DNA of 64,000 nt from contig JAPJBO010000130.1 in assembly GCA_030068145.1 (NCBI GenBank), positions 62,001-126,000 of the forward strand. Reading direction: 5' to 3'. A program made the translations under genes and the position numbers. Below the pieces are notes generated by a model that ran no database searches, was not told the origin of the DNA, and was given only the letters and a program-made list of their open reading frames with translations. The DNA comes from Diplonema papillatum (taxonomy: Eukaryota; Euglenozoa; Diplonemea; Diplonemida; Diplonemidae). Shown here piece after piece: positions 11,040 to 21,215 of the stretch (positions within the stretch are counted from its first letter, which is position 1; the number at the start of each line of letters is the position of its first letter).

Positions 11040-11260
11040 CTACCCTGTACGTTTAGGTGCCTCAAGGATTCCCTCGATGAATCGGGAGAGCGTGCTCCTG
11101 TCCGCGTGAGGGATGCTCGTCACCCCCGGGTTGTCCCCTCCCTTCAACTTCTTGGCGCACGCTGCGTGGGCCGTCTTCTCGATCTTGACCATGTCCCCGC
11201 ACACCGCGCACTCCCTCAGCCCCAAGAACGAATCCCGCTCAACCGAGCCGCATCGTGATG
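11040..11260 (-). CDS. Possible small Cys/His-rich reading frame, fragment
   Basis: The minus strand reads LRECAVCGDMVKIEKTAH, then AACAKKLKGGDN, and stops at 11040-11042. C-x2-C followed by H-x3-C is a plausible zinc-binding pattern. The frame is open upstream to about 11260 but has no ATG in a good position, so it is either a terminal exon or chance. The adjoining 11240-11330 block resembles 5828-5910, which favours a repeat-derived fragment. Confidence 0.25.
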
Positions 11261-11814
11261 CGCGAGCAGTCGCCCAGCCTCTTCCCTAAATGCCGACACT
11301 GCCCACAAAGTATCGCGACGCGGTTTCGGAAAGAACTACCCCGCTCCCCACGGGACGAGGCTGGAAACAGAACCCCCCCCCCCGAAAGAAGAACTACTCT
11401 ACGGCACCAGAAAGTCCAAAAATACCATGGTAAAGAAAATTAAAGTTAAAATTAGAAGTAAAAGGAGAAAAAAGAAATTGTCGACAACGAAAGAAAGAAC
11501 AGAAAAAACAGAAAACGAAAAAAAGAAAAAAAGAAGAAAAAAAGACTCTGCATTCCGCGAAGAAGACTTGATGCTAGCATCAAACACTTAGAGGCAAGTA
11601 GCGCCTGAACACGAAACTAAGATTTTCCCCCCCTCCCCCTCCCCCCCATGTTGCTGCCTAGCGAGTCGCAGTCACAATCGGGGCGAGTGCCCTGAGTTTT
11701 TTAACTGATTGCTCAGACACGGTTGTAGGGGCCTTCTCCCCGTGACGGATTCTCCTGTGCTCTAGTAGCACGGGTGGTCCTGGCTGTGACGAGCTACAAA
11801 CAGCCGCCTGACAA
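11261..11814. other. No gene; purine-rich tract and family P copy 2
   Basis: 11420-11550 is almost purely purine (AAAGAAAAAAAG-like). 11553-11628 is family P with the palindrome TTGATGCTAGCATCAA. The block 11395-11480 resembles 16565-16640. Confidence 0.6.
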
Positions 11815-11985
11815 AACAGACTCACACCGCAGTCCTGTCTGCAGACACTCAGGTTCCACGCTGATGATGGTCCGCCTTATGTGTCCGTGGCTTAAAGGAC
11901 CGAAACACGGCGCAGACGGGACCAGTGCGGTGTTGAGCACATACCCATTCCAAGCACGTTCTTGCAATCCCCCCCCCATGTTGCC
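11815..11985 (+). repeat. Dispersed repeat family E, copy 2
   Basis: The most complete copy: it keeps both the GTCCGTGGCTTAAAGGACCG block and the CATTCCAAGCACGTTCTTGC end, and finishes at a C-run. Confidence 0.75.
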
Positions 11986-11989
11986 AAAA

Positions 11990-12048
11990 GTCGCCTGGAG
12001 ACTTTAAACCCCCGGATTTTTTCAAGCGAACTTTCACTCTAAAACCAT
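11990..12048 (+). promoter_or_regulatory. Box F copy
   Basis: Starts directly after family E: GCCTGGAGACTTTAAACCCC, then TCAAGCGAACTTTCACTC. Family Q follows 20 bp later. Confidence 0.4.
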
Positions 12049-12069
12049 CGTGACGTTGTCACAGGACGG

Positions 12070-12290
12070 CGTCTAGTTCTGATACGTCGCGGGAAGTTGG
12101 GTGGGTCGCAGTTTGCATCGCGGTTGAACGGGCGCTTGCCCATGCACAGCAGGTGGTCACATTTTGCTGCAACGAAACCAACACTTTCCCCCCAGCACCC
12201 CCGTAAAGTCCAGAATCTGCACGGTAGAGAAAGAACACTCGAAATACTGTCACTTAATAACGCGTGTCGACAACGAATAGCAAAATATTA
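12070..12290 (+). repeat. Dispersed repeat family Q, copy 1
   Basis: About 220 bp, shared with 16968-17195: TTTGCATCGCGGTTGAACGG, GCTTGCCCATGCACAGCAGG and CACTTAATAACGCGTGTCGA mark it. Each copy lies close to box F and family P, so E, F, Q and P may be modules of one larger element. Confidence 0.75.
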
Positions 12291-12304
12291 AACTAAAATG
12301 CGCA

Positions 12305-12376
12305 TTTCTTCGAAGAAAACGTGATGCTAGCGTCTAACATACTTGAGAGGCAGGTTCCTGACCAAAAACTAAAATA
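12305..12376 (+). repeat. Family P copy 3
   Basis: GTGATGCTAGCGTC core; the palindrome is decayed here. Confidence 0.6.
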
Positions 12377-14267
12377 TGAGACGATGCCAAAAAAGACCTC
12401 CCTCCCCTTTGCACTGATACGATACTTTGTCTTTCGAAGTGTATCAATCTAATTATTATCGAATTCAAAAATTGGCGGATGACGTCAAAAATGCTTTATT
12501 AGTGCAAAGGGGAGGATTTTTTTTTTTTTTTTTTTCGTATATGCATATATTTGCAAATAATCATGCATACATTTGCAAAAAAACTTAAGTTTTTTTGCAA
12601 ATATATGTGGTGTGATCCATATGCCCGGTGCAAACCCGGCACAAACCCGGAAAAACTCAAGGGGGGTCCGATTTTTTATTTTGCACTACCCCTTCAGGTT
12701 ATGGCAGGTGATCGCTGCAATCAAGCTAAACCGACGGCACCAGGGTCCTGTCGAGTAAAAACCAACACCAATTAATATGTAGGTCCACCGCAGAAGGTAC
12801 CTGGAATGCTTTGCCATTGCAGCGCTGAATGCACATCTCTGACAGACAGGAACCACTATTTTCCAAAGCCTCTAGAGGGCAAGCCCGGTTGTGCTTGACG
12901 CAACGGACTACAACCGACCACCAGCCAGCAATTGCCTCAAACTCCCCCGATACTACGGGAACCGAGGAGCCTAGTACAAGCAGATTAACCCTCTGCCCTC
13001 GCTGTTTCCAAATGAAGCATCAATTCCAAATTCATGTGTCATGCTGGCTCTTGCCGGATGCTAGCGAGCGAGCTTCGTTACTTCACCACCGCGCCGTAGC
13101 CTCCATTGTGCCCTGGGTTCCATGATTGGCTGTTCTCGGCCGGTGTGCCCGAGTCGGTGTTTCCTCGTCTTTACACTTCTTCTTCGATTGTTTAACCCCA
13201 ACGTCCGGGTCTGCCACTGGTGCGGCCCCGTTTTTCCGCTCCTCTGTCCCATCTGCTTCACCTCATGCTTCCATCCGGGCCTGCCTGCGCTTCCAGTCCG
13301 CTGGGTATTGTTCCTGGGGGTGAATTTTCCATTTCGGGTCGCCGTTTTCGAGCGACCTGCCTGGGGTACGGCACGCTCTCTCGCTTGCCATCTTGCCTGC
13401 TCGCAGAAAGCTGCATTTGCGGCATCATCGTCTGCATCGATGTTCTGCATCCGCGGTACTTTTCAGTCGACAACTACTGCTCCCGACACATTGAGCTAAT
13501 GCTAACTCCACTGCAGAACGAGTGGTGACCTGCCTCTGCTAATTGCGTGACGCTTGTTTGCATGCAGTTGCGCGTCCACGAACGCCACGCACCCATGCTC
13601 GGTAGCCATTCCTCCCAGCTGCCGGGGCTGTTGGTACCCGCATTTTGGAGTGCATCGAAACCCCTGCAGAGCTCAAACAGCGGCTTGGTCAGCCACAGTT
13701 TGAAAGGATGCGGAACCAAAGGTAGCAGTCTGCTCAGGCCATCTTTAGCCATCCGACAGCACCTTCTAGGCGAGAGGGAAAACCGGTTGTACTTGATGGG
13801 CGGGGAACCCGCCCGTCCGAACCGCTTGTTGCCGACTTCTGTTTAGATGGCACAGCCGAGCGGGTTGAGCGTGGGAACTTCTGTCCCTCGTTCTGAATCG
13901 ATGGAGATGCTTGCTTCTCTTTCCGTTTTCCAAGCTACGGAAGGGGCCTCAAACCGACAAAATATACACGATACCGAAGCCCGTAGGCTGATTATGACAG
14001 AAGGGCGAGGGACCGCAAAGTGCGGGACAAACCCCCACGAGCACCAGACGATCATGAAACGTGGCAAAGTCCACCGCGAAGCCTGAAATCTCCACGACCA
14101 AGGGTGCTAGCGGGTGCTGGGGAGAGAAAAATAAAAAACCCGGACCCCCCCCCGGTACAAACCCGGCACAAACCCGGCACAAACCCGGAAAAACTCCAGG
14201 GTGGATCACACCATTTATTATGCATGTTTTTTTTTTTTTGGTCCAGATTTTGTTCAAAATTTTGGGA
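12377..14267. other. No recognisable gene; a shared CCCGG repeat
   Basis: The block around 12625-12680 (GGCACAAACCCGG repeats, then AAAAACTCAAGGG) recurs at 14155-14205, directly before the 14268 minisatellite. A T-run is at 12516-12535. The open frames between 13000 and 13850 show no conserved motif. Confidence 0.45.
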
Positions 14268-14499
14268 GGTCAAAAATTTGGTCAAAAATTTGGTCAAAAA
14301 TTTGGTCAAAAATTTGGTCAAAAATTTGGTCAAAAATTTGGTCAAAAATTTGGTCAAAAATTTGGTCAAAAATTTGGTCAAAAATTTGGTCAAAAATTTG
14401 GTCAAAAATTTGGTCAAAAATTTGGTCAAAAATTTGGTCAAAAATTTGGTCAAAAATTTGGTCAAAATTTTGGTCAAAAATTTGGTCAAAATTTTGGTC
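14268..14499 (+). repeat. 12 bp minisatellite, about 19 units
   Basis: Unit GGTCAAAAATTT, nearly perfect, with a few GGTCAAAATTTT variants at the right end. As 12 is a multiple of 3, all frames stay open; the apparent proteins are artefacts. It ends in TTTTTGGGGACA, as does the array at 15563. Confidence 0.95.
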
Positions 14500-14706
14500 G
14501 AGTTTTTGGGGACAGTCTTGGGCGGTCCACCGAACCCACACAGAAGTATGTCGAAAGCCAACACTGATGCAGCCGACCTGAAGCCGAGGTACCTGGCTTT
14601 AGAAAACCCCCCAGATGACATCAAACCTGCCCCCAGAGCAAACTGAAACTGGTCTTCGTTTGTACCTTCTAGCTTTCATTCGTTCATTCGATACATTTTG
14701 CATTTG

Positions 14707-14733
14707 TTTGCGGAACTTGCATAGTTCCGCAAA
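14707..14733. other. Perfect hairpin, 11 bp stem
   Basis: TTTGCGGAACT and its exact complement flank a 5-base loop. One of a set of unusually perfect hairpins in the window. Confidence 0.8.
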
Positions 14734-14998
14734 TACACCCAGCAGATCAAAGAAAGGGGGGAAAGGTGGAAAATGCAGATCAAACAGGAGTAGAATGCGC
14801 GCACGCTTATCCGTCTCTTGACTTACTATGCCGTGTTCTGAAAGCTGTCGAGGGGCCCCTCCATAGGTTCTCGCATGATTCGTTCGCCTTTGTAACACTA
14901 TCCGTTTGTAGTAAGCTTCGCAATTGTGTTCTTGCAATATCTAACCGAATGGTGGGTGGCGGATTTCCGTGCTCGTGCGCAAGACACAATTATGCTGC

Positions 14999-15031
14999 TT
15001 TTGCAGTGCAAGCTCAGCTTGCACTGCAAAA
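14999..15031. other. Near-perfect palindrome, two 16 bp arms
   Basis: TTTTGCAGTGCAAGCT (14999-15014), one central C, then the exact reverse complement (15016-15031). Confidence 0.9.
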
Positions 15032-15562
15032 CCCGGTTCGCGACTTCGGTTGCGGTAAAGTGTTACAAAGTCTTCGGCTTTCAGATCCGGATACGCCTTA
15101 TGCAACATGATAGTTATGAGGTCACTTGAAGGATACCCGTGTGCAGCGTTCGAAAGAGTTTGCGTATCTGGAGTCTTTTTTTTGGGGGAAGGCCCTTTTG
15201 ACCCTGTATTTTTTGAGAAGATTTTTGAAACAGCCCGAAGATATTCGTCGATTCCTGATATTCGTCCAGCGTAATTGTTGTCCAGATTACTGACCGGGTT
15301 CCAAGTACATGCTGTCAATTCTGTCTGAGTGCGCAACGCAGTTTACTGATAGCCTTCTGTGCCAGGGGTCGGATACATTTACTTGCTGACCGGTGCTAAT
15401 GTTGTAAAGGCCCACCTATCAGGACGTGCGTTCAGCTCCACAAGGTTCGTTTTGTTAATGATCACTTCGGTGTCAGGGATTAGTCCTGCTAGAAACTACT
15501 TGTGGCCGCTGCTCCGTTGCGTGGTCTTCTCTCCGTACAGTGTTCGACGTCCTTCCAGAATT

Positions 15563-15757
15563 GGGACCCAATTTCTGGATCCAAATTCTGGATCCAAATG
15601 GATCCAAATTTTCAAAATTTTGGACCCAAACTTTGGACCCAAATTTTTGGACCCAAATTTTTGGACCCAAATTTTGGACCCAAATTTTGGACCCAAATTT
15701 TGGACCCAAATTTTGGACCCAAATTTTGGACCCAAATTTTGGACCCAAATTTTTGGG
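15563..15757 (+). repeat. 12-13 bp minisatellite, about 14 units
   Basis: Unit GGACCCAAATTTT or with one more T. It begins with degenerate units (TGGATCCAAAT) and becomes regular towards the right, ending TTTTTGGGGACA. Open frames across it are artefacts. Confidence 0.95.
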
Positions 15758-15804
15758 GACAAGTGCTATCAAGGGTCATGTACTGTGTACAGACCGAGTC
15801 CATC

Positions 15805-15890
15805 GATTGGCAAACGTCACGTTTGCACGTTTGTCAAACGTTTGCGTTTGATAAATCTTGTCAAACGTACGTTTGCAAACGTTAGATAAC
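15805..15890. repeat. Cluster of CAAACGT inverted repeats
   Basis: Several GCAAACGT and ACGTTTGC words, including the perfect palindrome CAAACGTACGTTTG. No gene. Confidence 0.7.
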
Positions 15891-15953
15891 ATCACTGCCG
15901 GGTGACCCCTCCCCCCATCGTGTTTATGGCTTCTTCTGAATAATTAGATAATA

Positions 15954-15987
15954 CAGACGCCCGCCGTAGCAGTACGGCGGGCGTCTG
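15954..15987. other. Perfect hairpin, 15 bp stem
   Basis: CAGACGCCCGCCGTA, loop GCAG, then the exact complement. GC-rich and very stable. No U-run follows and there is no gene upstream, so a terminator role is not supported. Confidence 0.85.
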
Positions 15988-16354
15988 GAAGGGCGGAAGA
16001 GAAGTGAGGATACCGGAAACTCCCCGAAGAGATGGTCCCTGCACTCTAACTCGTCTCTCTCCCTTTTTCAGCTTCGGCTGACACCATTTGTGCACTTAAC
16101 CATGGTTAAGAAGACGAATGGCAACATAGACACAAACATAGCTCAAAGCATCTGCAGAATAACACGAGAAGCCTCCAGGCAAACCCCCGTTTTCACATTT
16201 CTTCTACCGGACAGTCTCCATGTGGGCAAAAAGCGCGCGTGTCGTTGATTCAAAAGCGACAGTACGCCCGCCGTGACAGATTATGCACACGCGAGCATGC
16301 AGATATACTCGCGCGCTCTTTCTTGCTCTAAGAGAACCCGTTTAACAAATCTCA

Positions 16355-16545
16355 CACTGAGACCCCAAACCCCCGGAATTTCAAGCGAACTTTAACTCTA
16401 AAAAGACTAATTACCCACACCTACATAACACTAAATAAATACGTACACACAGGGACACGCCTGTACACGGTATACACTGCTGCAAAATAACCCTTCGACG
16501 ATGGTCACCCGGTGACTTTTAAAGCCCCGGACTCTCAAGCGTGGG
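16355..16545 (+). promoter_or_regulatory. Two box F copies
   Basis: At 16355-16402 (CCCGGAATTTCAAGCGAACT) and 16495-16545 (GATGGTCACCCGGTGACT, then CCGGACTCTCAAGCG). No open frame of note follows. Confidence 0.4.
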
Positions 16546-16664
16546 CGGCATAGAGAAAGAAGAACCACTCTACGGCACCAGAAAGTCCGAAAATACCATA
16601 GTAGAAGGAGAAAAAAGAAGTTGTTGACAACGAAAGAAAGAAAAGAACAGAAAATAAGACTCTG

Positions 16665-16738
16665 CATTCCGCGAAGAAGACTTGATGCTAGCATCAAACG
16701 CATGAGAGGCAAGTAGCGCCTGAACACGAAACTAAGCC
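16665..16738 (+). repeat. Family P copy 4
   Basis: Contains the palindrome TTGATGCTAGCATCAA, as in copy 2. Confidence 0.7.
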
Positions 16739-16770
16739 CCCGAACACCCCCCCCCCCCCCCCAAAAAAAA

Positions 16771-16877
16771 AGGAGGTAGCACGGACTACCAGGCCAGCAT
16801 TTTTGCGGAGACCACCGCAAAAAGAAATTTTCTTTCCCCTACTTCATCCCACAAAACCATCACCAACAACAACGACC
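16771..16877 (-). repeat. Family C partial copy
   Basis: GGAGGTAGCACGGACTACCA to CAACAACGAC, flanked by C- and A-runs. Confidence 0.6.
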
Positions 16878-16967
16878 CCCCCCCCCCCCTTTCGTCAACT
16901 TTACCCCTAGCCTTCCCGATCAATCTTAGAGTCTGCAATAACTGGTGAGGAGCTGCCCGACCTTCTA

Positions 16968-17195
16968 ATTCTGATGCGTCGCGGGAAGTTGGTGTGTTGC
17001 AGTTTGCATCGCGGTTGAACGGGCGCTTGCCCATGCACAGCAGGTGTTCAGCAGGATGTGCACTCGGCCATTTTTGCAACGAAACCAACACTTTCCCCCG
17101 GCACCGTAGAGTCCAGAATCCCCACGGTGAAGAAAGAAGACCCGAAATACTGTCACTTAACAACGCGTGTCGACAACGAATGGTAAAATAATAAT
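16968..17195 (+). repeat. Dispersed repeat family Q, copy 2
   Basis: Matches 12070-12290 with a small insertion (CAGCAGGATGTGCACTCGGCC region). It is followed by weak box F copies at 17272-17315 and 17445-17508. Confidence 0.75.
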
Positions 17196-17271
17196 CGAAG
17201 AAAACGTACGTTTTTTTGGAGGGGGGGTCGACCATCTTCGCAAAGACCCAGATTTCGTCCGCCAGCACGAA

Positions 17272-17508
17272 CACCATCTAAACCCCCGGATCCCTGAGCG
17301 ACCTTGCACTCTAAAATCTGGCAAGATCTTGGTGTCGGTCACAAATTGGTACGAACCAGACTTGCCAAAGCAAGCAAGTAAACGTGTGTACACGAAAGTA
17401 GCCATGCATGCCCCATCTAGCACGTAATAGCTTTAAACGAACCCATTTGACGAAGGTCACCGGAGACTTTAAACCCCCGGATTCTTAAGCGAACTATAAC
17501 TCTAAAAT
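17272..17508 (+). promoter_or_regulatory. Two more box F copies
   Basis: 17272-17315 is short (AACCCCCGGATCCCTGAGCG). 17445-17508 is full (GGTCACCGGAGACTTTAAAC, then TTAAGCGAACTATAACTC). No gene follows either. Confidence 0.35.
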
Positions 17509-17752
17509 AGGGGCAACCGAGTCGGATTCTTGTCTAAACTCGTATTCTGACACAGCGTGATGCACGGGTGCTACGTGCCGAAACGGGGGGTTCTGCACGC
17601 TTGTTTTCCTGTCTCCAATGCACGGGAATGCCCCTGAGCGGCATTGTTGTGCCAAACATCGAACCAACATCTCCCCGGCCGCATGCACTGTATAACGCAG
17701 AGGAGGCCCAACAAGGCTTCCCGAGGGCGAACTATACATGAACCGGTCGGGT

Positions 17753-17974
17753 CTTTTTTTGTATAAGCACCTGCTTTGTAGGAAATACTTGAGGAGGCTG
17801 CGAGCTGCAAAAGATCAAAGGAGGTAAATGTGCTGTATCCCACACGAAACACAGGTGAATCTGGGTTCAGTGGTAGGCGTAAGCGTTCAACAACAAAGAC
17901 CCACTTTGTAGTTGTATTGTTTTTCCCCTCTAGCCTCCTTCGAAGTAAGCACAAGGCAGCCCCTCGAGTATTTT
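17753..17974 (-). mobile_element. Retroposon family A, copy 3
   Basis: Full length: a T-run then GTATAAGCACCTGCTTTGTA at the left, and CCCTCGAGTATTTT at the right. Confidence 0.7.
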
Positions 17975-18482
17975 CACCTTGATTAGTACAATGATTCCTG
18001 GGTTATTGACCACGAATAAAAAAAAATCTAATGCTAAAAAGTAAAAAGCTGGCTGGGTGGTTGAATATGCACAGTATGCTAGCTTTCCTGAGAAGCCTGG
18101 GGCTTTCGGCTCGCGCTCTACACACCAGCCCGCGATGGGGTTCGTACAGCTGCTGTGTCAAGCCGTCACAGACATCGGTTGTATTTGTTTTACAGAAGCG
18201 CCAGCTTGAACGGAAATGCTCGACGATGCTGCCCGACAAAGAACGGGATGCGGGAACAATGTGTAGGGGCCTCCATGTTCTTGCAACCCCCCCCCCCCCC
18301 CCACTTGTTGCTTTGCATCTCAGCCATGCATGCGAGGAAGAGTTCTGTCTAAACATTATACTAAGGTCCCCACCCCCCTCGCACGTAAAAAGAAGACAAG
18401 TCAGTGCTGCCTAGCAAGTCGCAGTCACAGTCAGGGTGAGTGCCCAGAGTTTTTTAACTGATTGCTCAGACACGGTTGCCTG
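17975..18482. other. No recognisable gene
   Basis: An open frame of about 125 codons on the plus strand (18031-18414) has no recognised motif and crosses a C-run at 18289-18302. A fragment of family P is near 18345. Confidence 0.4.
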
Positions 18483-18640
18483 ACAAACCAGACTCACACC
18501 GCAGTCCTGTCTGCAGACACTCATGATGATGGTCCGCCTTATGTGTCCGTGGCTTAAAGGACCGAAACACGGCGCAGACGGGACCAGTGCGGTGTTGAGC
18601 ACGCACCCATTCCAAACACGTTCTTGCAACACCCCCCTCG
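18483..18640 (+). repeat. Dispersed repeat family E, copy 3
   Basis: Shares with copy 2 also the preceding GCCTAGCAAGTCGCAGTCAC-type leader (from about 18410; 11655 in copy 2). Confidence 0.75.
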
Positions 18641-18832
18641 CACGAATCATTTTCAACCTTTCCAATTCCCTTCAAGCTAGGCCAATATCAACGACCCCCC
18701 TCCACGAACTACGATTCTACCCCCATCAGGTACAGTTGGTGGGAGCCTCCTCCCCGAGACAGGGGTGCCTGTGCTTTAGTAGCATGGCTGGTCCTGGCTG
18801 TGACGAGCTACGAACAGCTGCCTGACAAAGTA

Positions 18833-18972
18833 GGCGCTGTCCTGTCTGCTGACTCTCAGGTTCCGCGCTGATGCTCTTCGTGTCCGCGACTCAAAGGACC
18901 AAACCACGGTGCAAATGGAACCAATGCGGTGTTGCAGCACACACCCCCTCCAAGCCCGTTCTTGCAAACCAC
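18833..18972 (+). repeat. Dispersed repeat family E, copy 4
   Basis: More diverged (CTCAAAGGACCAAACCACGG). Ends with CCCGTTCTTGCAA. Confidence 0.65.
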
Positions 18973-19585
18973 CCCGCCCGACTCCTATGGAGGCGGGGGC
19001 GACATACTTCGTCCCTTAAAAGCATTTCTCTTCTAGCCTCGGCGCACCACTTCAGGAGGAGCGCCTCTCCTCCCCACTTGCGTGGAACAGCGCCACATTT
19101 CCCTCCGTTTGCCGCCGTGTGCCGGTGCAGGCCCGCAGCAATACAGGGTAACACGACCCTGTTTGCCTTCAGACGGTTCAAGTGCGGCCGCAGCAATTGT
19201 CAAACCGTGACCATTCGGATGAGGTGTACCGTTCGTAAAAGCGGCATCTCGGTGTGGGGTACAGCGGGTTATGGGCCGTCTGGAAATTGGCGCAGTGCTG
19301 TGGTGCTACACCAAATGGATTCCGGCTGCGTGTCTCGAAGCAAGGGACAAACGGCGAAGCCACAGCACCAGCATTCCTTCCAACAGACTCAGACAGGGAC
19401 GTCAATTTACGCGTACTATCAGCCGGTATTCGTCTTCGGCTTTGAGAACGCGTGCGAGCCCCCAGCACACCTGCCATGAGAAAAGATCACGCGGCCACTT
19501 GCGGTGGAAGTCCAGGTATTGCGTTCGGTAACTAAAAGGAGGCCCCAAAACTACGAAGGAATGTACTTGGTGTCGGTCACAAACG
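18973..19585. other. No gene; one short shared block
   Basis: 19497-19585 matches 20098-20190 (a GTCCAGGTATTGCG block, then GAAGGAATGTACTTGGTGTC). The open frame of about 200 codons at 18871-19479 shows no recognisable motif. Confidence 0.45.
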
Positions 19586-19611
19586 GTTCCGGGCATGGGA
19601 AGCCATTTCAG

Positions 19612-19844
19612 TACACGGTGGCCATGTCCTGATAGGGCTGCTGATGCTAGGCATGTACGCTCTACAGCTCCACACGTGGCATGCGTGGAGTGGTTACAGC
19701 ATGGATACGGCGCACGGCGTAGTGGCCATAACGCTGTACTGGCACTTCGTAGACCTCGTATGGGTGGCTAGCTGCTACTGCATGCTGCGAGTCCTGCTAT
19801 CCACCACGAGGACTGTGTATGAACAGCACGAGCTCATCCTTTAG
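19612..19844 (+). CDS. Cytochrome c oxidase subunit 3-like C-terminal segment
   Basis: The frame ending at TAG 19842-19844 reads HGGHVLIGLLMLGMYALQ, then about 20 residues later AITLYWHFVDLVW. In the COX3 family, HG-x-HV-x-x-G marks one of the last transmembrane helices and YWHFVD-x-VW the final one, about 40 residues apart, as here. COX3 is a core membrane subunit of respiratory complex IV. A good 3' splice site (TTTCAG at 19606-19611) sits directly before the motif and would make this the last exon. No upstream exon was found; the DNA before 19585 belongs to a repeat. The frame has TGG for Trp and no internal TGA, so it is readable with the standard code. The C-terminus is longer than usual (about 25 residues past the last motif). 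It may be a nuclear-encoded split COX3 or a decayed mitochondrial insertion. Confidence 0.6.
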
Positions 19845-19995
19845 TGCATGCAGCTGTGTGGTGGTATGGATACATACATACGTACATACGTGCTACTGCT
19901 ACGTACAACCACGGGCTCTACGTAGTATCCTCTACGGGCTGTTGGACGGTATGTGTCTTACTAACGAAACAACCCACCTAGCCCTTGTCTAAGAG

Positions 19996-20050
19996 AACCT
20001 CTCAGCAAAGGTCACCCGGGGACCTTAAGAATACCGGAATCTCAACTAAG
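19996..20050 (+). promoter_or_regulatory. Box F copy ahead of a truncated small gene
   Basis: GGTCACCCGGGGACCTTAAG, then CGGAATCTCAACTAAG. The ATG of the truncated paralogue follows at 20066. Confidence 0.5.
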
Positions 20051-20065
20051 AAAGAAGAGGGGATA

Positions 20066-20113
20066 ATGAACGGCGCCTTGAACACCGCTGAAAATATCAC
20101 CCCCTTGCGGTAG
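20066..20113 (+). pseudogene. Truncated paralogue of the small D-x-N-x-D-G protein
   Basis: Starts with the same AGGGGATA leader and ATGAACGGCGCC as the gene at 20832 and codes MNGALNTAENITPLR before a stop. The homology ends where the repeat block 20098-20190 begins, so the gene was cut by an insertion. Confidence 0.7.
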
Positions 20114-20237
20114 ATGTCCAGATATTGCGTTTTGGTACCTAAAAGGAGCCAAAAAACATCCCTCGAAGGAATGTACTTGGTGTCGGTCGCAACAGACGCG
20201 TTCCATCTGCTGTGACGTAGACACGGAGTGTGCATAG

Positions 20238-20619
20238 TGCGTTGCTCAGGGTAGTCGAAGGCCTGACAATCACACTAATGCAACAAATTGTGGGTGGTGA
20301 CCCCTCCGAACAGCCTCCCTGGCCCTGGCCCACGCCTGATGCCGCAACCCCTTAACCCGGGCGGCGGCGCTTTGGCATGAGCCAGGAAGCTCAAGGGGAG
20401 CAGCGCGAGAGGCATCATCCACGCTTCAAAGGCCCTCACATCAATGCAACAAACTGGGTGGTGACCCCTCCGAACAGTCTCCCTGGCCCTGGCCCACGCC
20501 TGATGCCGCAACCCCTTAACCCGGGCGGCGGCGCTTTGGCATGAGCCAGGAGCCTCAAGGGGAGCAGCGCGAGAGGCATCATCCACGCTTCAAAGGCCCA
20601 CACACTAATGCAACAAATT
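20238..20619 (+). mobile_element. Two tandem retrotransposon 3' ends
   Basis: A 50 bp module ending CAACAAATT (20238-20290) is followed by two head-to-tail copies of the 165 bp 3' region of the RNase H retrotransposon, 20291-20455 and 20456-20619. Each ends in ATGCAACAAATT or one variant of it. They lack coding sequence, so they are either extreme 5' truncations or a SINE that uses the same 3' end. Confidence 0.75.
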
Positions 20620-20711
20620 TACAACTTGGTGTCGGTCACAAACACTCCCGGGCAAGGGTAGCCATTTCTCATAGTGAAAGTGTACACCACCGAATCCACC
20701 TAGCCCTTACT

Positions 20712-20820
20712 CTCTAAGAGAACCCTTTTAGCAAGGTCGCCCGGAGACAAGTTCCCGGAATCACAACTGTAAAACCGCTTAAACTTCAAAAACCTTCCAG
20801 CGAACTTTCACTCTAAAAAG
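20712..20820 (+). promoter_or_regulatory. Box F upstream of the 20832 gene
   Basis: AACCCTTTTAGCAAGGTCGC, then CCAGCGAACTTTCACTCTAA, ending about 12 bases before the ATG. It carries a roughly 45 bp insertion in the middle compared with other copies. Position and conservation suggest a core promoter or 5' leader; this is inference. Confidence 0.5.
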
Positions 20821-20831
20821 GAGAGGGGATA

Positions 20832-21215
20832 ATGAACGGCGCCGTGAACACCGCTGAGCAGATGACGCACATGGACCTGAACCACGACGGCCGCATAGGT
20901 GGGGCCCCCGCTCACCACGGGCACGCGGCACACGGCGGGCCCATGAACACTGCTGAAAGGATCACGCACACCGACTTGAACCACGACGGCCGCATAGGTG
21001 GGGCCCCCGCTCACCACGGGCACGCGGCACACGGTGGGCCAATGAACACCGCTGAAAAGATCACGCACACCGACTTGAACCACGACGGCCGCATAGGTGG
21101 GGCCCCCGCTCACCACGGGCACGCGGCACACGGCAGCCACAGCGCGAACCCTGCCACGAAAGTGGCGCAGAAGGCGCAGAACGTCATCCACAAGGCCGCG
21201 GCAAAGCTGCACTGA
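20832..21215 (+). CDS. Small histidine-rich protein with three D-x-N-x-D-G repeats
   Basis: 127 residues, complete, no intron. Three 33-residue repeats (99 bp period; ATG-containing starts at 20943 and 21042) each read MNTAE, then THTDLNHDGRIGGAP, then AHHGHAAHGG. A 22-residue basic tail follows, ATKVAQKAQNVIHKAAAKLH. D-L-N-H-D-G-R-I resembles the first eight positions of an EF-hand or dockerin calcium loop, but the acidic residue expected at position 12 is a proline, so true calcium binding is doubtful; the HHGH clusters could bind metal. No signal peptide or membrane segment. The start is fixed by the AGAGGGGATA leader shared with 20066 and by box F just upstream. A single-repeat relative lies at 25771. 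I do not recognise the family and assign no function. Confidence 0.75.
   Translation: MNGAVNTAEQMTHMDLNHDGRIGGAPAHHGHAAHGGPMNTAERITHTDLNHDGRIGGAPAHHGHAAHGGPMNTAEKITHTDLNHDGRIGGAPAHHGHAAHGSHSANPATKVAQKAQNVIHKAAAKLH

Noticed and set aside
14268..14499. CRISPR-like array
   Set aside because: Units are contiguous with no spacers, and the genome is eukaryotic.
14020..14646. Long frames encoding KNLV-, KFGQ- or KIWS-type repeats, and similar ones at 15359-15889
   Set aside because: Products of minisatellites with a 12 bp unit, which leave all frames open.
15954..15987. Hairpin as an intrinsic terminator
   Set aside because: Not followed by a T-run, no gene upstream, and the organism is a eukaryote.
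20832..21215. Calling the small repeat protein a calmodulin-type EF-hand or a dockerin
   Set aside because: The loop lacks the acidic residue at position 12 and there are no flanking helices of the right type.
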